Counted from the first letter of the stretch, positions 1 through 10,489 are shown. The stretch: DNA of 37,820 bases from Eubacterium sp. (GCA_017541035.1 JAFXZW010000010.1:1-37820), one strand, 5' to 3'. The notes: generated from the sequence alone by a model not told the origin. A program made the numbers and translations.

Positions 1-3000
1 AACAACCTGATCACGAAGACCGTTCATCAGAAGTGTCTGATGTGTTTCCGCCAGTCCCAGTTCCCAGGGAAGACCTGCATTGTGGATGGAACTTAAGGGT
101 GCCGCACCTGTTCCTCCGTCATAGCCGGATACCAGAATCACCTGTGCACCGGCCTTTGCCACACCTGCAGCAACGGTTCCGACACCGGCTTCAGACACCA
201 GCTTCACGGAAATCCGTGCATTTTTGTTTGCATTCTTTAAATCATAGATCAGTTCCGCCAGATCCTCGATGGAATAAATATCATGGTGCGGCGGAGGTGA
301 AATGAGCGATACACCCGGTGTGGAGTGACGGGTCTTTGCAATCCAGGGATAAACCTTCTTGCCCGGAAGATGTCCGCCCTCACCCGGCTTTGCGCCCTGC
401 GCCATTTTGATCTGAATCTCCTTCGCGCTGATCAGATACTTGCTGGTCACACCGAAGCGGCCGCTGGCCACCTGTTTGATGGCTGAACTCTTATCCTCTG
501 CCGTACCGGCGGAAGCCAGTCTCTCATCACTCTCGCCGCCTTCACCGCTGTTTGACTTTCCATGCAGACGGTTCATGGCGATGGCGAGACAGGTATGTGC
601 TTCCTCGGAAATGGATCCGTAGGACATGGCGCCTGTCTTGAAACGGCGGACGATATCATCCTCGCTCTCCACTTCATCCAGAGGAATTCCCTCCTCGGGA
701 TAATTGAAATCCAGAAGACTCCGGAGATATCCGGTCTCCTCTGCGTCTACCATTTCCGTATACTGTTTGAATCGATTGTAATCTCCTTCTCTGGTGGAAG
801 CCTGAAGCATGTGGATCGTCCGCGGGTTATAGCGGTGCTGCTCACCCTGTGCGCGGGATTTATGCCGTCCCAGCGCTGTAAGAGAAAGATCCGAAGCAAG
901 TCCCAGCGGATCAAACGCCTTGCTGTGCTGTGCATCTGCCGCTGCCGCGATATCGGAAAGCGTGATCCCGCCTACCCGGCTGACTGTACCGGTAAAATAC
1001 CGTTCGATCACAGACGGTGCGATACCGATGGCTTCAAAGATCTTGCTGCCCTGATAGGACTGGATCGTGGAAATACCCATCTTGGATGCAATTTTTACGA
1101 TACCGGCCCGAACAGCCTTGTCATAGTCATCTACTGCCGCATAGTAGTCCTTCTCAAGAAGTCCGTCCTCCACCAGCTCGGCGATCGTGGCATGAGCCAG
1201 ATAGGGATTGACGGCAGAAGCACCGAAGCCGAGAAGCGTTGCAAAATGATGTACCTCCCGCGGTTCTCCGGATTCCAGTATGAGGGACATGGCAGTACAT
1301 TTTCTTGTGACTACCAGATGACGGTGTACGGCAGCCACCGCCAGAAGCGACGGAAGTGCCACATGGTTCTCATCCACACCGCGATCAGACAGGATCAGGA
1401 TATTGGCTCCCTCACGATAAGAACGGTCCACCTCAACAAAAAGGTGATCGATCACACGCTCGATGGGCGTGCTCTTATAATACAGTGTGGAAACCTTCGC
1501 AACCTTGAAGCCTTCCTTCTTCATGTGTTCGATCTTCAGAAGATCCAGATCCGTAAGGATCGGGTTGTGGATCTTAAGAACATGGCAGTTCTCCGGCTGT
1601 TCGGAAAGAAGATTTCCGTTCTTTCCAAGGTAAACGCTGCGGCTGGTTACGATCTTCTCCCGCTCCGCATCAATAGGCGGATTCGTTACCTGTGCAAAAA
1701 GCTGTTTGAAGTAATAGAACAGCGGCTGGTATTCCTTCGACAGAGCTGCGATGGGCGTATCCACACCCATGGCTCCGATCTGTTCGATACCACGCTCTGC
1801 CATACTGCGGATGCCGTCATGATAATCTTCATAGGTATATCCGAAGGCCTTCTGCAGCCGCGTCCGCTCTTCCCGTGTGTAGGACGTTACCTTTGCATTC
1901 GGAATCTTGATATCATGCAGCTCCAGAAGATTCGCATCCAGCCATTCTCCGTAAGGTTCCTTCTTTGCGTATTTTTCCTTGATCTCCGCGTCTGTATAGA
2001 TCCGCCCTTCCTTCGTATCCACCAGCAGCATCTTGCCCGGATGCAGACGTTCCTTCTGTAAAATGTGCTTCTCATCCAGCGGCAGCACGCCCACCTCGGA
2101 CGAAAGGATCAGACGGCCGTCATCCATAACAACATAACGTGAAGGACGCAGACCGTTCCGGTCCAGGATCGCCCCCATCTGGTCGCCATCGGAAAAGAGG
2201 ATGGAAGCCGGTCCGTCCCAGGGCTCCATCATGGTTGCGTAATACTGATAGAAATCTCTCTCCTCCTGCGTCAGGGTATCATTATGTGCCCAGGGTTCGG
2301 GAATGCAGATCATGGCTGCCAGCGGCAGATCCATTCCGCTCATCATCAGGAATTCCAATGTATTATCCAGCATTGCGGAGTCCGATCCGCTGGAAGATAT
2401 AGCCGGCAGGATCTTTGTCATATCCTCGGAAGACAACTGTTTCGTGGACATGGTCTCCTCACGGGCCAGCATCTTGTCTGCATTTCCTTTGATGGTATTG
2501 ATCTCACCGTTATGTACCATAAGACGATTCGGATGTGCCCGGTTCCAGCTGGGATTGGTGTTTGTTGAGAAACGGCTGTGTACCATGGCGATGGCCGAGG
2601 TATAATCGGGATCCTCCAGGTCCGTAAAGAAGGTACGGAGCTGTCCGACGAGGAACATACCCTTGTAAACGATGGTCCGGCAGGACAGGGACGGTACATA
2701 GGTATCCACGCTGCTCTGTTCGAACTCTCTGCGAATCACATACAGTCTGCGGTCCATATCCAGATCGCTCATCTCCACGGTCCTTCCGGTCAGAAATGCC
2801 TGAAGGATCACCGGCATACAGTCCCTTGCCTTCTGTCCCAAAACCTCAGGAGATGTGGCGACCTCACGCCATGCAAGAACAGACAACCCTTCTTTTTCCG
2901 CTATGGTTTCAAACATTTTCTTAGCGCGGCGTACCGGAAGATCTCCCTGGGGAAAGAAAAACATTCCGACACCATACTGCCGTTCACCCGGCAGTGTGAC

Positions 3001-3255
3001 TCCCTGCTCCGCCAGCTTTTTCACAAAGAACGCGTGGGGGATCTGCGTCAGGATTCCGACACCGTCACCTGTTTCTCCGGTTGCATCCTTCCCCGCCCGA
3101 TGCTCAAGACGCTCCACGATCTTCAGAGCATCATCCACCAGTCTATGGCTCTTCTCACCCTTTACATGGATGATTGCACCGATCCCGCAGTTATCATGCT
3201 CGAAAGCCTCGTTGTAAAGCCCGTTCTTCTGTAAAAAGTCCACTGCATTCTTCAT
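1..3255 (-). CDS. gltB: Glutamate synthase large subunit, 3' end beyond window
   Basis: GOGAT large subunit: transfers the glutamine amide to 2-oxoglutarate to give two glutamates, closing the GS-GOGAT cycle. The frame is open for 1085 codons to the left edge; family members have about 1500. The ATG at 3255 follows GGAGG. The catalytic Cys of the class II amidotransferase is Cys23 (HDNCGIGA), implying a 22-residue propeptide that is removed, as is usual. The central part carries the conserved GETGDGVG stretch near the N-terminus. The last visible residues are SGYDGGTG, then [14 protein letters not shown] in the FMN domain. The 3Fe-4S cysteines and C-terminal beta-helix domain lie outside the window, as would any gltD. 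It lies downstream of glnN but has its own promoter and structured leader. Identification is firm; completeness cannot be judged. Confidence 0.97.
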   Translation of the reverse strand, partial: MKNAVDFLQKNGLYNEAFEHDNCGIGAIIHVKGEKSHRLVDDALKIVERLEHRAGKDATGETGDGVGILTQIPHAFFVKKLAEQGVTLPGERQYGVGMFFFPQGDLPVRRAKKMFETIAEKEGLSVLAWREVATSPEVLGQKARDCMPVILQAFLTGRTVEMSDLDMDRRLYVIRREFEQSSVDTYVPSLSCRTIVYKGMFLVGQLRTFFTDLEDPDYTSAIAMVHSRFSTNTNPSWNRAHPNRLMVHNGEINTIKGNADKMLAREETMSTKQLSSEDMTKILPAISSSGSDSAMLDNTLEFLMMSGMDLPLAAMICIPEPWAHNDTLTQEERDFYQYYATMMEPWDGPASILFSDGDQMGAILDRNGLRPSRYVVMDDGRLILSSEVGVLPLDEKHILQKERLHPGKMLLVDTKEGRIYTDAEIKEKYAKKEPYGEWLDANLLELHDIKIPNAKVTSYTREERTRLQKAFGYTYEDYHDGIRSMAERGIEQIGAMGVDTPIAALSKEYQPLFYYFKQLFAQVTNPPIDAEREKIVTSRSVYLGKNGNLLSEQPENCHVLKIHNPILTDLDLLKIEHMKKEGFKVAKVSTLYYKSTPIERVIDHLFVEVDRSYREGANILILSDRGVDENHVALPSLLAVAAVHRHLVVTRKCTAMSLILESGEPREVHHFATLLGFGASAVNPYLAHATIAELVEDGLLEKDYYAAVDDYDKAVRAGIVKIASKMGISTIQSYQGSKIFEAIGIAPSVIERYFTGTVSRVGGITLSDIAAAADAQHSKAFDPLGLASDLSLTALGRHKSRAQGEQHRYNPRTIHMLQASTREGDYNRFKQYTEMVDAEETGYLRSLLDFNYPEEGIPLDEVESEDDIVRRFKTGAMSYGSISEEAHTCLAIAMNRLHGKSNSGEGGESDERLASAGTAEDKSSAIKQVASGRFGVTSKYLISAKEIQIKMAQGAKPGEGGHLPGKKVYPWIAKTRHSTPGVSLISPPPHHDIYSIEDLAELIYDLKNANKNARISVKLVSEAGVGTVAAGVAKAGAQVILVSGYDGGTGAAPLSSIHNAGLPWELGLAETHQTLLMNGLRDQVV

Positions 3256-3270
3256 CTGAGTTACCTCCTG

Positions 3271-3297
3271 ATCGAGGATGAAAACATTCCTCTCGAT
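3271..3297 (-). promoter_or_regulatory. Hairpin just upstream of the gltB ribosome site
   Basis: On the minus strand ATCGAGAGGA pairs with TCCTCGAT across a short loop, with one bulged A. It ends a few bases before the AGGAGG of gltB, so it could affect ribosome access or act as the last leader structure. The function is inferred. Confidence 0.4.
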
Positions 3298-3349
3298 AGT
3301 CGTGTTGGGCACCTTATGGGAAGCACGATGGTACCCTTATCGCGCAAAT

Positions 3350-3395
3350 GCGAAAAGGCGCTTCGAGTACATTACCCGAAACGCCTTTGCTTCGC
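3350..3395 (-). promoter_or_regulatory. gltB leader hairpin
   Basis: Long stem in the gltB 5' UTR. On the minus strand GCGAAGCAAAGGCGTTTCG pairs with CGAAGCGCCTTTTCGC around an 11-nt loop. No clean U run follows. The AAAGGCG...CGCCTTT core resembles the hairpin at 7652-7680 upstream of amt, which suggests shared nitrogen control at the RNA level. ANTAR-type antitermination is a candidate mechanism by analogy, not shown here. Confidence 0.5.
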
Positions 3396-3427
3396 CAGAT
3401 CCAACATATTTTGCTCTGATGCTATAT

Positions 3428-3455
3428 AGTATAGCACTTTATTTTCAAAAGTCAA
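3428..3455 (-). promoter_or_regulatory. gltB promoter
   Basis: TTGACT (3450-3455), a 16-nt spacer, then TATACT (3428-3433) with an extended TGC upstream of the -10. This gives a leader of about 165 nt before the gltB ATG. Confidence 0.7.
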
Positions 3456-3528
3456 TGGCTATTTCACTAATTTTTATTAAGTTTTTAATAGAAAATCTTT
3501 CGAAACAAAACGCTATACTGTTTTATTT

Positions 3529-5628
3529 CTAAACACACATGAGGATTTTTCCGTAGCTGGGAACCGGCCAGTATTTTCCGGTGGTCAGCATCTCGGCTGC
3601 ATCCACATATCCGCGAAGGGTGCTCATGCGCGGAAGAACCTCATCACGGATCAGTTCAGATGTCCTGATCACGTCATCGATCTCCTTCAGCTTTGCCAGT
3701 TCCTCCTCCAGATCCGTTACCGCATCCATAATACTGTCTGTCAGATCTGTCAGCTTCTCAATGGTAGAGATCTCATATTTGCATTTCACATTTTCACTGA
3801 TATTCTTAATGGACTCCACCGCGCGGGCCAGAGTGTAAAGATACTCCTCGATAGCGGGCAGGTAATCCTTGCGGACCATATCCACCATGGTAAGGCCTTC
3901 GATATTGACCGTCTTGTTATAATTCTCCAGCATGATCTCACAACGGCTCTTCAGCTCTGCTTCCGTAAATATCTTATGCTCCGTGAGCATCTTCACATTC
4001 TTCTCATCCAGCAGCTTCGGCATGGCATCCGGGGTTGTCTTCAGGTTCAGAAGACCGCGTACCTCTGTTGCTTCCTTAACCCATTCATCTCCGTATCCGT
4101 TTCCGTCGAAAAGGATTCTCTGATGATCGGTGATCACGCGTTTGATCAGGTTATGAAGAGTGCTTTCGAAATCAGCCGCTCCTTCCAGCTCATCCGCATA
4201 CTGACGAAGACTTTCGGCTACGGAAGCATTCAGCATAATATTTGCGCAGGCAATACTGTTTGAAGAACCGAGGGAACGGAATTCAAACTTATTTCCGGTG
4301 AAGGCAAAAGGCGACGTACGATTCCGGTCTGTTGTATCCCGGGAGAATCGGGGGAGGGCATGCACGCCCAGCTTCATGGTGACTTTCTCCACTCCCTCGT
4401 AGGGGGTATCATTTTTGATGGCATTCAGAATGCCGGTCAGTTCCTCGCCGAGGAATACGGAAATGATGGCCGGAGGCGCTTCGTTGGCACCCAGACGATG
4501 ATCATTTCCCGCCGTAGCAACAGACAGACGGAGCAGATCCTGATAATCATCCACTGCCTGGATCACGGCGCAGAGGAACAGAAGGAACTGTGCATTCTCA
4601 TAAGGTGTCTCACCCGGGGACAGAAGGTTCACGCCGGTATCTGTAGCGATGGACCAGTTATTGTGCTTGCCGGATCCGTTGACACCTGCAAAGGGCTTCT
4701 CATGGAGCAGGCAGACAAGGCCATGGCGCTTGGCCACTTTCTGCATGATCTCCATGGTCAGCTGATTATGATCGGTTGCAATATTGGTTGTGCTGTAGAT
4801 CGGAGCCAGCTCATGCTGCGCAGGAGCCACTTCATTATGCTCTGTCTTTGCAAGGATACCCAGCTTCCAGAGCTCCTGATTCAGATCCTCCATATAAGCT
4901 GTGATCCGCGGCTTGATCACACCAAAGTAATGATCATCCATTTCCTGTCCCTTCGGAGGACGTGCACCGAAAAGAGTCCGTCCTGTGTACATCAGATCAG
5001 GACGCTTATCAAACATCTTCTGATCGATCAGGAAATACTCCTGCTCCGGTCCTACACTGGTGGATACATGCTTCACATCATCATTTCCAAACAGCTTCAG
5101 CACGCGCATAGCCTGACGGTTCAAGGCCTGCATGGAACGAAGCAGAGGTGTTTTTTTATCCAGAGCTTCTCCCGAATACGAACAGAACGCAGTAGGAATG
5201 CACAGTGTATGATCCTTGATAAAAGCATAGGATGTGGGATCCCAGGCTGTATAGCCCCTTGCCTCAAATGTAGCCCTGAGTCCGCCGGAGGGGAAAGACG
5301 ATGCATCCGGTTCACCCTTGATCAGCTCCTTGCCGGAGAACTCCATCAAAACACCCCCGTCGCCCGTCGGCTCGATAAAGCTGTCATGCTTCTCTGCCGT
5401 AACGCCGGTAAGTGGCTGAAACCAGTGTGTGAAATGAGTCGCCCCCTTTTCTATGGCCCATTTCTTCATTTCCTCAGCCACAGCCTCAGCGACCTTTTCA
5501 TCCAGACGCACATTTTCATCAATCGTCTTCTTCAGAGAGGAATACACTCCCTCCGAAAGGCGCGCGCGCATCTCACGTTCATCAAACACCAGTGAACCAA
5601 AGATCTCGGGCACATTTGTCTTTTCCAT
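3529..5628 (-). CDS. glnN: Glutamine synthetase type III
   Basis: ATP-dependent amidation of glutamate to glutamine in the cytoplasm. At 699 residues it has the usual length of the GSIII (GlnN) family, much longer than GSI. Diagnostic stretches are [17 protein letters not shown] in the middle, [10 protein letters not shown] before it, and [17 protein letters not shown] towards the C-terminal half. The ATG at 5628 follows AAGGAGGAG. The gene is 68 nt downstream of the amt-PII gene, with a palindromic element in the gap, and upstream of gltB. The three genes form the complete ammonium uptake and assimilation route. The family is unambiguous. Confidence 0.97.
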   Translation of the reverse strand: MEKTNVPEIFGSLVFDEREMRARLSEGVYSSLKKTIDENVRLDEKVAEAVAEEMKKWAIEKGATHFTHWFQPLTGVTAEKHDSFIEPTGDGGVLMEFSGKELIKGEPDASSFPSGGLRATFEARGYTAWDPTSYAFIKDHTLCIPTAFCSYSGEALDKKTPLLRSMQALNRQAMRVLKLFGNDDVKHVSTSVGPEQEYFLIDQKMFDKRPDLMYTGRTLFGARPPKGQEMDDHYFGVIKPRITAYMEDLNQELWKLGILAKTEHNEVAPAQHELAPIYSTTNIATDHNQLTMEIMQKVAKRHGLVCLLHEKPFAGVNGSGKHNNWSIATDTGVNLLSPGETPYENAQFLLFLCAVIQAVDDYQDLLRLSVATAGNDHRLGANEAPPAIISVFLGEELTGILNAIKNDTPYEGVEKVTMKLGVHALPRFSRDTTDRNRTSPFAFTGNKFEFRSLGSSNSIACANIMLNASVAESLRQYADELEGAADFESTLHNLIKRVITDHQRILFDGNGYGDEWVKEATEVRGLLNLKTTPDAMPKLLDEKNVKMLTEHKIFTEAELKSRCEIMLENYNKTVNIEGLTMVDMVRKDYLPAIEEYLYTLARAVESIKNISENVKCKYEISTIEKLTDLTDSIMDAVTDLEEELAKLKEIDDVIRTSELIRDEVLPRMSTLRGYVDAAEMLTTGKYWPVPSYGKILMCV

Positions 5629-5656
5629 TTTTCTTCTCCTCCTTTTTTGGTTCTAT

Positions 5657-5689
5657 GGGGACGGTTCTGGGCGTTCCAGAACCGTCCCC
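5657..5689. repeat. GGGGACGG-type palindromic element
   Basis: Perfect 14-bp inverted repeat: GGGGACGGTTCTGG, loop GCGTT, then the exact complement. It sits between amt-PII and glnN. The left half GGGGACGGTTCTGGG recurs at 37684-37698, so this looks like a dispersed REP-like element rather than a bespoke terminator. A T-rich run on the minus-strand side (CTTTTTT near 5641-5648, read as A's) does not make a canonical terminator for amt. Confidence 0.65.
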
Positions 5690-5696
5690 AATCGTC

Positions 5697-7457
5697 TCAC
5701 TCTACATCCTGAAGAGCATCATAGTTTTCTTCGCCGGTACGGATCTTGACTACACGGCTGACCGGATATACAAAAATCTTACCGTCACCGATCTTGCCGG
5801 TGTAAAGGGTCTTCTTTGCGGTTTCGATGACGCTGTCAACCGGGATACCGCTTACGACTACCTCCAGTTTGATCTTCGGTAGTAAGGTCATATCCATCTC
5901 AACTCCTCGATACATCTCCCCTGCACCCTTCTGGATACCGCAGCCGCTTACCTGTGTTACCGTTATTCCGGTTACCCCCAGCTGATTGAGGGCTCTCTTG
6001 ATCTTGTCATACCGCGAAAGCTTTGTAATGATAACCACTTTATTGATACCCGTATCCTGGATCACACCCGACATGGCAGCCGTTACATTCTCAACCGGAA
6101 CTGCCGCATTCCGTTTTGCCTCGCTGGCCTTGTCGTAATCGGACTCACCCAGGTTTGTATTCTCATTTTCACTCATCATAGCGCTGGACATATCCACGAT
6201 ACTGAAGCCTGAGTATGCGGATACAAGACCATGTTCTGTCAGATCCAGGCCTTCCAGCTCCTCTTCTTCGGAGACACGAAGTCCGAATATCTTTTTAATG
6301 ACCAGGAATACGATGATCATGCAAACAGCTGCCCATGCTGCAACTGCAACAAAGCCAATCAACTGCTTTCCAAGAAGCTCAAAGCCACCACCATAGAAGA
6401 GTCCCTGAAGTTCTGTATTTCCGGGAGCCGTAGTCGTTGCGAAAAGGCCGACTGCGATGGTTCCCCAGATACCGTTCAACATGTGAACCGCACATGCACC
6501 AACGGGATCATCGATATGAAGCTTGTAATCCAGAAGCCATACGCCGAAGATTACCAGAACACCGGCCACCGCACCGATCACGCTTGCTCCCAGTGCATCG
6601 GTTACATCACAGGGAGCCGTGATCGCCACCAGCCCTGCCAGAGATGCATTGAGACACATTGAAACATCCGGCTTACCGTAACGAATCCATGTGAAGATCA
6701 TGCAGACAACCGTTGCTACCGACGGTGCAATGGTCGTTGTTACAAATACACTTGCCAGCTGATCCGTTGATGTACATGCCGCACCGTTGAAGCCGTACCA
6801 GCCAAGCCAAAGAATGAAAACCCCCAGTGCACCGATCACAAGATTGTGACCCGGAAATGCGTTGACTTTGATGACCTTGCCATTTTCATCCCGTTCGAAC
6901 TTACCGATACGGGGGCCTACCATCTTAGCACCTACAAATGCTGCAATTCCGCCCACCATATGGATCGCGCAGGAGCCTGCGAAATCATGGAAGCCCATCT
7001 GTGCCAGCCAGCCGCCGCCCCAGATCCAGTGTGCTTCGATGGGATAGATCAATGCGGAAATGATGGCTGAGTATACACAGTAGCTGAGGAACTTGGTCCG
7101 CTCTGCCATGGCACCGGATACGATGGTTGCCGTGGTTGCGCAGAAAACAAGGTTGAAAATGAAGTTGGACCAGTCGAAATTCTCATACTGTGTGAAAATA
7201 TCGAAGCCCGGCTTTCCGATCAGGCCTACCAGATCCTCACCAAGTAAGAGACCGAATCCGATCAGGATAAATACTACACAACCGATACAGAAATCCATCA
7301 GATTCTTCATCAGGATATTCCCGGCATTCTTGGCTCTTGCAAATCCGGATTCCACCATGGCAAATCCGGCCTGCATCCAGAACACCAGCGCAGCTCCGAT
7401 CAGGAACCATACTGCGAAGAGTTCTCCGTTCACGTTGCTCATAATTTCGTCTAACAT
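5697..7457 (-). CDS. Ammonium transporter fused to a PII signalling domain
   Basis: Amt/Mep channel with a C-terminal GlnB/GlnK domain in one chain of about 586 residues. The Amt part shows FAMVESGFARAKNAGN near the N-terminus, and the twin pore histidines in DFAGSCAIHM and AVHMLNGIWGT. After an acidic linker, the last ~115 residues match PII: KRALNQLGVTGITVTQVSG, the T-loop, then TGKIGDGKIFVYPV and IRTGEENYDAL. The T-loop reads YRGVEM, so Tyr51, the site uridylylated in enteric PII, is absent; control is presumably by ATP/ADP and 2-oxoglutarate binding. The ATG at 7457 after GAGGGAAG fits the family N-terminus. An in-frame ATG at 7487 also has an upstream AAGGA and would add 10 residues. It heads the amt-glnN-gltB block. 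Confidence 0.95.
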   Translation of the reverse strand: MLDEIMSNVNGELFAVWFLIGAALVFWMQAGFAMVESGFARAKNAGNILMKNLMDFCIGCVVFILIGFGLLLGEDLVGLIGKPGFDIFTQYENFDWSNFIFNLVFCATTATIVSGAMAERTKFLSYCVYSAIISALIYPIEAHWIWGGGWLAQMGFHDFAGSCAIHMVGGIAAFVGAKMVGPRIGKFERDENGKVIKVNAFPGHNLVIGALGVFILWLGWYGFNGAACTSTDQLASVFVTTTIAPSVATVVCMIFTWIRYGKPDVSMCLNASLAGLVAITAPCDVTDALGASVIGAVAGVLVIFGVWLLDYKLHIDDPVGACAVHMLNGIWGTIAVGLFATTTAPGNTELQGLFYGGGFELLGKQLIGFVAVAAWAAVCMIIVFLVIKKIFGLRVSEEEELEGLDLTEHGLVSAYSGFSIVDMSSAMMSENENTNLGESDYDKASEAKRNAAVPVENVTAAMSGVIQDTGINKVVIITKLSRYDKIKRALNQLGVTGITVTQVSGCGIQKGAGEMYRGVEMDMTLLPKIKLEVVVSGIPVDSVIETAKKTLYTGKIGDGKIFVYPVSRVVKIRTGEENYDALQDVE

Positions 7458-7651
7458 AGATCTTCCCTCTCTTTCCGGCGATGCCATTCATATCCTTACG
7501 CTTCACAGACCGGATTGAGAGGTGCGGCGCCGGCGAACGCTCCGTAGCCCCGGATCTGCGAAACGCCATTGCATCGCTAATTCGATATATCCCGTTCTGA
7601 CTTCCGGCGGCTGTAAGGCTGCCGGGAAACACCTTCCGGGAATAAAAGAAA

Positions 7652-7680
7652 GGCGCCTTAGAGTTTTTCTCTAAGACGCC
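7652..7680 (-). terminator. Attenuator-like hairpin in the amt leader
   Basis: Minus-strand GGCGTCTTAGAG, loop AAAAA, then CTCTAAGGCGCC, followed by TTTCTTTT. It begins about 13 nt after the predicted start of transcription and about 200 nt before the amt ATG. It can therefore work as a leader attenuator rather than as the end of an upstream gene. The base of the stem resembles that of the gltB leader hairpin. Confidence 0.65.
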
Positions 7681-7699
7681 CTTGCCTTTTATGTAGCGA

Positions 7700-7728
7700 A
7701 TTATAAAACTGAATTTTTTATTTGTCAA
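7700..7728 (-). promoter_or_regulatory. amt promoter (consensus sigma-A)
   Basis: TTGACA (7723-7728), a 17-nt spacer, TATAAT (7700-7705). This is a full consensus match within the AT-rich stretch after the AAA+ gene. The expected transcript starts near 7693 and has a leader of about 235 nt. The rest of the 309-nt gap holds the attenuator; no other gene is seen. Confidence 0.85.
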
Positions 7729-7766
7729 TCACTTTTTTTATTTTTTTCAATACTCTTTTTCAGCAG

Positions 7767-9767
7767 TCAATCAGTCACATCCTCAACCTTAAAAGTCATG
7801 ACATCCGTACGATCCGGTCTTCCTTCTCCGGCCAGACGGTTTGCCTGCCGTTCGATGCATCGCTCGAAGAAGTTCCGTACCTCGCGGGCATTGGCAAAAT
7901 GCTCATCCTTTTTTTCCACCATTTCATGAAAATGTTCCTTCAGTGCTTCCTTTGTCTCCTCTGTCAGCTGGAAATCCTGGTCCTTGCACTTGTTGACAAA
8001 AATGGTATAAAGCTCATCCTCCGAGTAGTCATCAAACTCAATGAATTTGCTGAAGCGGGAACGAAGACCCGGATTTGAATTCAGAAACTCTTCCATGGGC
8101 TCCGAATAACCGGCTACGATCACGACAAAACGATCTCTGTCATCCTCCATACGCTTCAGGAGTGTATCTACCGCTTCCTGTCCGTAGTCCCCATTGCTCT
8201 TCTGATTGGTCAGAGTATATGCCTCGTCAATGAATAGGACGCCGCCGATGGCACTGTCGATCACCTCCTGCGTCTTCTGTGCTGTCTGACCCATATAACC
8301 TTCTACCAGACCGGCGCGGTCCACCTCAACCAGCTGGCCCTGACTGACAACGCCCAGTGCTTTATAAATCTTTGCCAGAAGACGGGCAACCGTGGTCTTA
8401 CCGGTTCCCGGATTTCCGGAGAATACAAGATGAAGTGACATACCTGTCTGGGACAGCCCCATTTTCTCACGGAGCTTCCGAATGCGGATCACATTGATCA
8501 GATTCTTCAGGTTTTCCTTTACACCGGAAAGGCCTGTCAGATGATCCAATTCATTCATCAGTTCCTTCAGTTCCCGATCCTGTTCCGGACTCAGGTCGCT
8601 TCCCAGCCCCGGTACTTCGACTTTTTCCGATGCGGAATCAGCTTTGGAACGTATCATTTCTCCGGAATCATAACCCCTTGAAATGGAAAGGCCGCCTTCA
8701 CTCTCATCCGGTCTTTCATAATCCTTTGCGGTTGGCATGTCGATTCCTTTTGAAGAAGGCATATCAATTTCCTTTAAAGGTATATCAATCCCTTTCGAAG
8801 GCATATTGATCTCCCTGGGCTCCTTATCCTTCATCTCTTCGTCATTAAAAATCCTGGCAGGAAGTCCGAAGCTCGGATCCCCCATCTGGCCCTTGCGATA
8901 GGGATCCATGGTATGATACAGTCCCTTTTCCTTCAGGTACTCATTCATCATGCGGATATAATCCACGAGACGGCGGATCTCTGTCTGACTGACACCGCCG
9001 AAAGCAATAAAGACAAGTCCCAGATCCCGGAAGGTATTCACAAGGAACCGGGACATGGACATGGCTGAATCCTTTGGACGAACAACACCGGACAGATCAT
9101 CCTTCACATAATAGATCAGCGAAGCCGGTATCTTTTTCAGGATATCCTCATCCATGCTGTACTGGTTTCTGTGCTGGAAGAACTTCTGCGTAGTCATGTT
9201 CATTTCCAGCAGTTTATTCGTCAGATCGACCTGCTTTACCGGGTCCGCGCTGTTTTGATCATACAGATAGCCGAGAAATGTAAGATAATCTCCGCGCAGC
9301 TGATCAGCCAGACGGATCGTATTTGCGGATGAGTAGACACTGTTCTTCTGATCATTGATCTCATTGGCATAGGCGATCGACTCACGAACATTCCGCGTCA
9401 GGCCATTGTCCTGAATATTCAGCCCACCGGGCATACCCTGATTCGGATTTCCTGCCTGTCCGTTTTGCTGATATTGCCCTTGATATTGTCCCTGATAGCC
9501 CTGCTGATACTGTCCCGCATACCCTTGCTGGTACTGTCCGGGATAGCCTTGCTGGTACTGTCCGGGATAGCCTTGCTGCCCCGGATATGCCTGTCCCGGA
9601 TAGCCCATCGGGTTATTATTTACCAGATTTGGATTCGTACTTCCATACTGACGGTACATCGATGAAGCAAACGCGTCTTCTCTCTGTCTGGAAGCACGGG
9701 AGTAATCATCATATCCCATAAGGATGTCGAACACATCCCCCAATAAGCTTCTTCTCCACCTTGTCAT
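7767..9767 (-). CDS. CbbX/SpoVK/EccA-type AAA+ ATPase with Gln/Gly/Tyr repeat tract
   Basis: 666 residues. Residues 55-102 are tandem GYPGQYQQ-like repeats. Residues ~120-300 form a mixed helical region of unknown family. Residues ~310-400 are charged and carry repeated KGID(M/I)P motifs. The AAA+ domain covers ~404-666, with Walker A GNPGTGKT (~451-458), pore-loop-like EGYMGQT, Walker [10 protein letters not shown] and a SNPGLRSRF Arg-finger region. The AAA+ domain belongs to the closed-ring remodelling group that includes CbbX, SpoVK and type VII EccA. No rubisco or ESX genes are nearby. It starts at 9767 with GGAGG and lies 41 nt after luxS, so they are probably cotranscribed. The substrate is unknown. 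Confidence 0.85.
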   Translation of the reverse strand: MTRWRRSLLGDVFDILMGYDDYSRASRQREDAFASSMYRQYGSTNPNLVNNNPMGYPGQAYPGQQGYPGQYQQGYPGQYQQGYAGQYQQGYQGQYQGQYQQNGQAGNPNQGMPGGLNIQDNGLTRNVRESIAYANEINDQKNSVYSSANTIRLADQLRGDYLTFLGYLYDQNSADPVKQVDLTNKLLEMNMTTQKFFQHRNQYSMDEDILKKIPASLIYYVKDDLSGVVRPKDSAMSMSRFLVNTFRDLGLVFIAFGGVSQTEIRRLVDYIRMMNEYLKEKGLYHTMDPYRKGQMGDPSFGLPARIFNDEEMKDKEPREINMPSKGIDIPLKEIDMPSSKGIDMPTAKDYERPDESEGGLSISRGYDSGEMIRSKADSASEKVEVPGLGSDLSPEQDRELKELMNELDHLTGLSGVKENLKNLINVIRIRKLREKMGLSQTGMSLHLVFSGNPGTGKTTVARLLAKIYKALGVVSQGQLVEVDRAGLVEGYMGQTAQKTQEVIDSAIGGVLFIDEAYTLTNQKSNGDYGQEAVDTLLKRMEDDRDRFVVIVAGYSEPMEEFLNSNPGLRSRFSKFIEFDDYSEDELYTIFVNKCKDQDFQLTEETKEALKEHFHEMVEKKDEHFANAREVRNFFERCIERQANRLAGEGRPDRTDVMTFKVEDVTD
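9462..9605 (-). repeat. In-frame 24-nt tandem repeat coding GYPGQYQQ
   Basis: Four to five imperfect 24-nt units inside the AAA+ gene, encoding [31 protein letters not shown] and GQYQQ. Such units can change in number by slippage while keeping frame. The low-complexity Gln/Tyr/Gly composition is like that of self-associating prion-like tracts. Confidence 0.85.
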
Positions 9768-9808
9768 TGAAATACCTCCAACAGTTTTCCCTGTTCTTCA
9801 GACAGATC

Positions 9809-10336
9809 CTATGAATCAAAAAACTGTCGTCCGTCTTCTGTCACAAGTCTTTCCGTCCTGGGATATTCAAAGGTTTCCCGTCTTTCGGCGTTCTTTGCCA
9901 GATAATCGGCAAAGCGAGCCGCATACCATTTTGCCATGCCAAGATTATGCATAAGATAATTACCGCAGTTCTCCGCCGTTGCTCCGGGAACCTCCTCCGA
10001 ATCCTTCACCGCATCAAAAGCACTTCTGACCAGTTCAAAAATCTCCCTGGAAGGACGGTTGCCTTTAAGGATCAGGTAAAAACCGGTCAGGCATCCCATC
10101 GGCCCCCAGTATATGATCTCATCCTTCCACTCCGGATCATTCCGGAGAAATGTCGCTATGATATGTTCCAGCGAATGCATGGCGGCAACATCGATTGCCG
10201 GTTCAGTGTTCGGTTTTGTGACTCTGACATCGTAAGTCGTCACCTTTTCGCTGCCAAGCTGATCCACTCTGCTGACAAATATTCCGGGGACAATCTTTGT
10301 ATGGTCAACAGAAAAGCTGGGTATCAGATCCATCAT
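9809..10336 (-). CDS. luxS: S-ribosylhomocysteine lyase
   Basis: Cleaves S-ribosylhomocysteine to homocysteine and DPD, the AI-2 precursor, in the activated methyl cycle. At 175 residues it is of normal length. The metal ligands are His54 and His58 in HSLEH plus Cys124 in ENCGNY; Glu57 and Cys82 (MGCLTGF) are the catalytic residues. The start at 10336 (second ATG at 10333) follows GGAGGAG. The next gene downstream is the AAA+ ATPase, 41 nt away. No mtnN/pfs or AI-2 transport gene is in the window. Very secure. Confidence 0.98.
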   Translation of the reverse strand: MMDLIPSFSVDHTKIVPGIFVSRVDQLGSEKVTTYDVRVTKPNTEPAIDVAAMHSLEHIIATFLRNDPEWKDEIIYWGPMGCLTGFYLILKGNRPSREIFELVRSAFDAVKDSEEVPGATAENCGNYLMHNLGMAKWYAARFADYLAKNAERRETFEYPRTERLVTEDGRQFFDS

Positions 10337-10489
10337 CTTACTCCTCCTTCAAAAAACCTCTCACAGGGATCAGCTCCCTGCTTTGAGAATATCTGATATA
10401 TTGTACCATGCTTTTCATGATTTTGGTAGACGATTTGGTGTATAATATTAGAGAATCCATTTTTCTTATTTCCCGGAAAGGAGTATCTC
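10337..10489. promoter_or_regulatory. Divergent luxS / amrS promoter region
   Basis: Plus strand: TATAAT at 10441-10446, then AAGGAG before the amrS-like gene. Minus strand: TACAAT (10400-10405) with an extended TGG for luxS. Neither has a good -35 box. A small CAGGGA/TCCCTG hairpin precedes the luxS ribosome site. Confidence 0.5.

Noticed and set aside
562-2061. Long plus-strand open frame of 499 codons
   Set aside because: Antisense to gltB, whose minus-strand frame is a clear GOGAT; the plus-strand product has a Cys/Arg/His-rich composition typical of shadow frames.
4360-5595. Plus-strand open frame of 411 codons
   Set aside because: Antisense to glnN, which is a full-length GSIII.
7237-7728. 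Minus-strand frame of 163 codons overlapping the amt start
   Set aside because: It begins in the consensus promoter of amt and runs through the attenuator; no ribosome site; out of frame with the Amt domain.
9462-9605. Tandem DNA repeat as a possible CRISPR or minisatellite locus
   Set aside because: The units are contiguous, in frame and encode the Gln/Gly/Tyr tract of the AAA+ protein.
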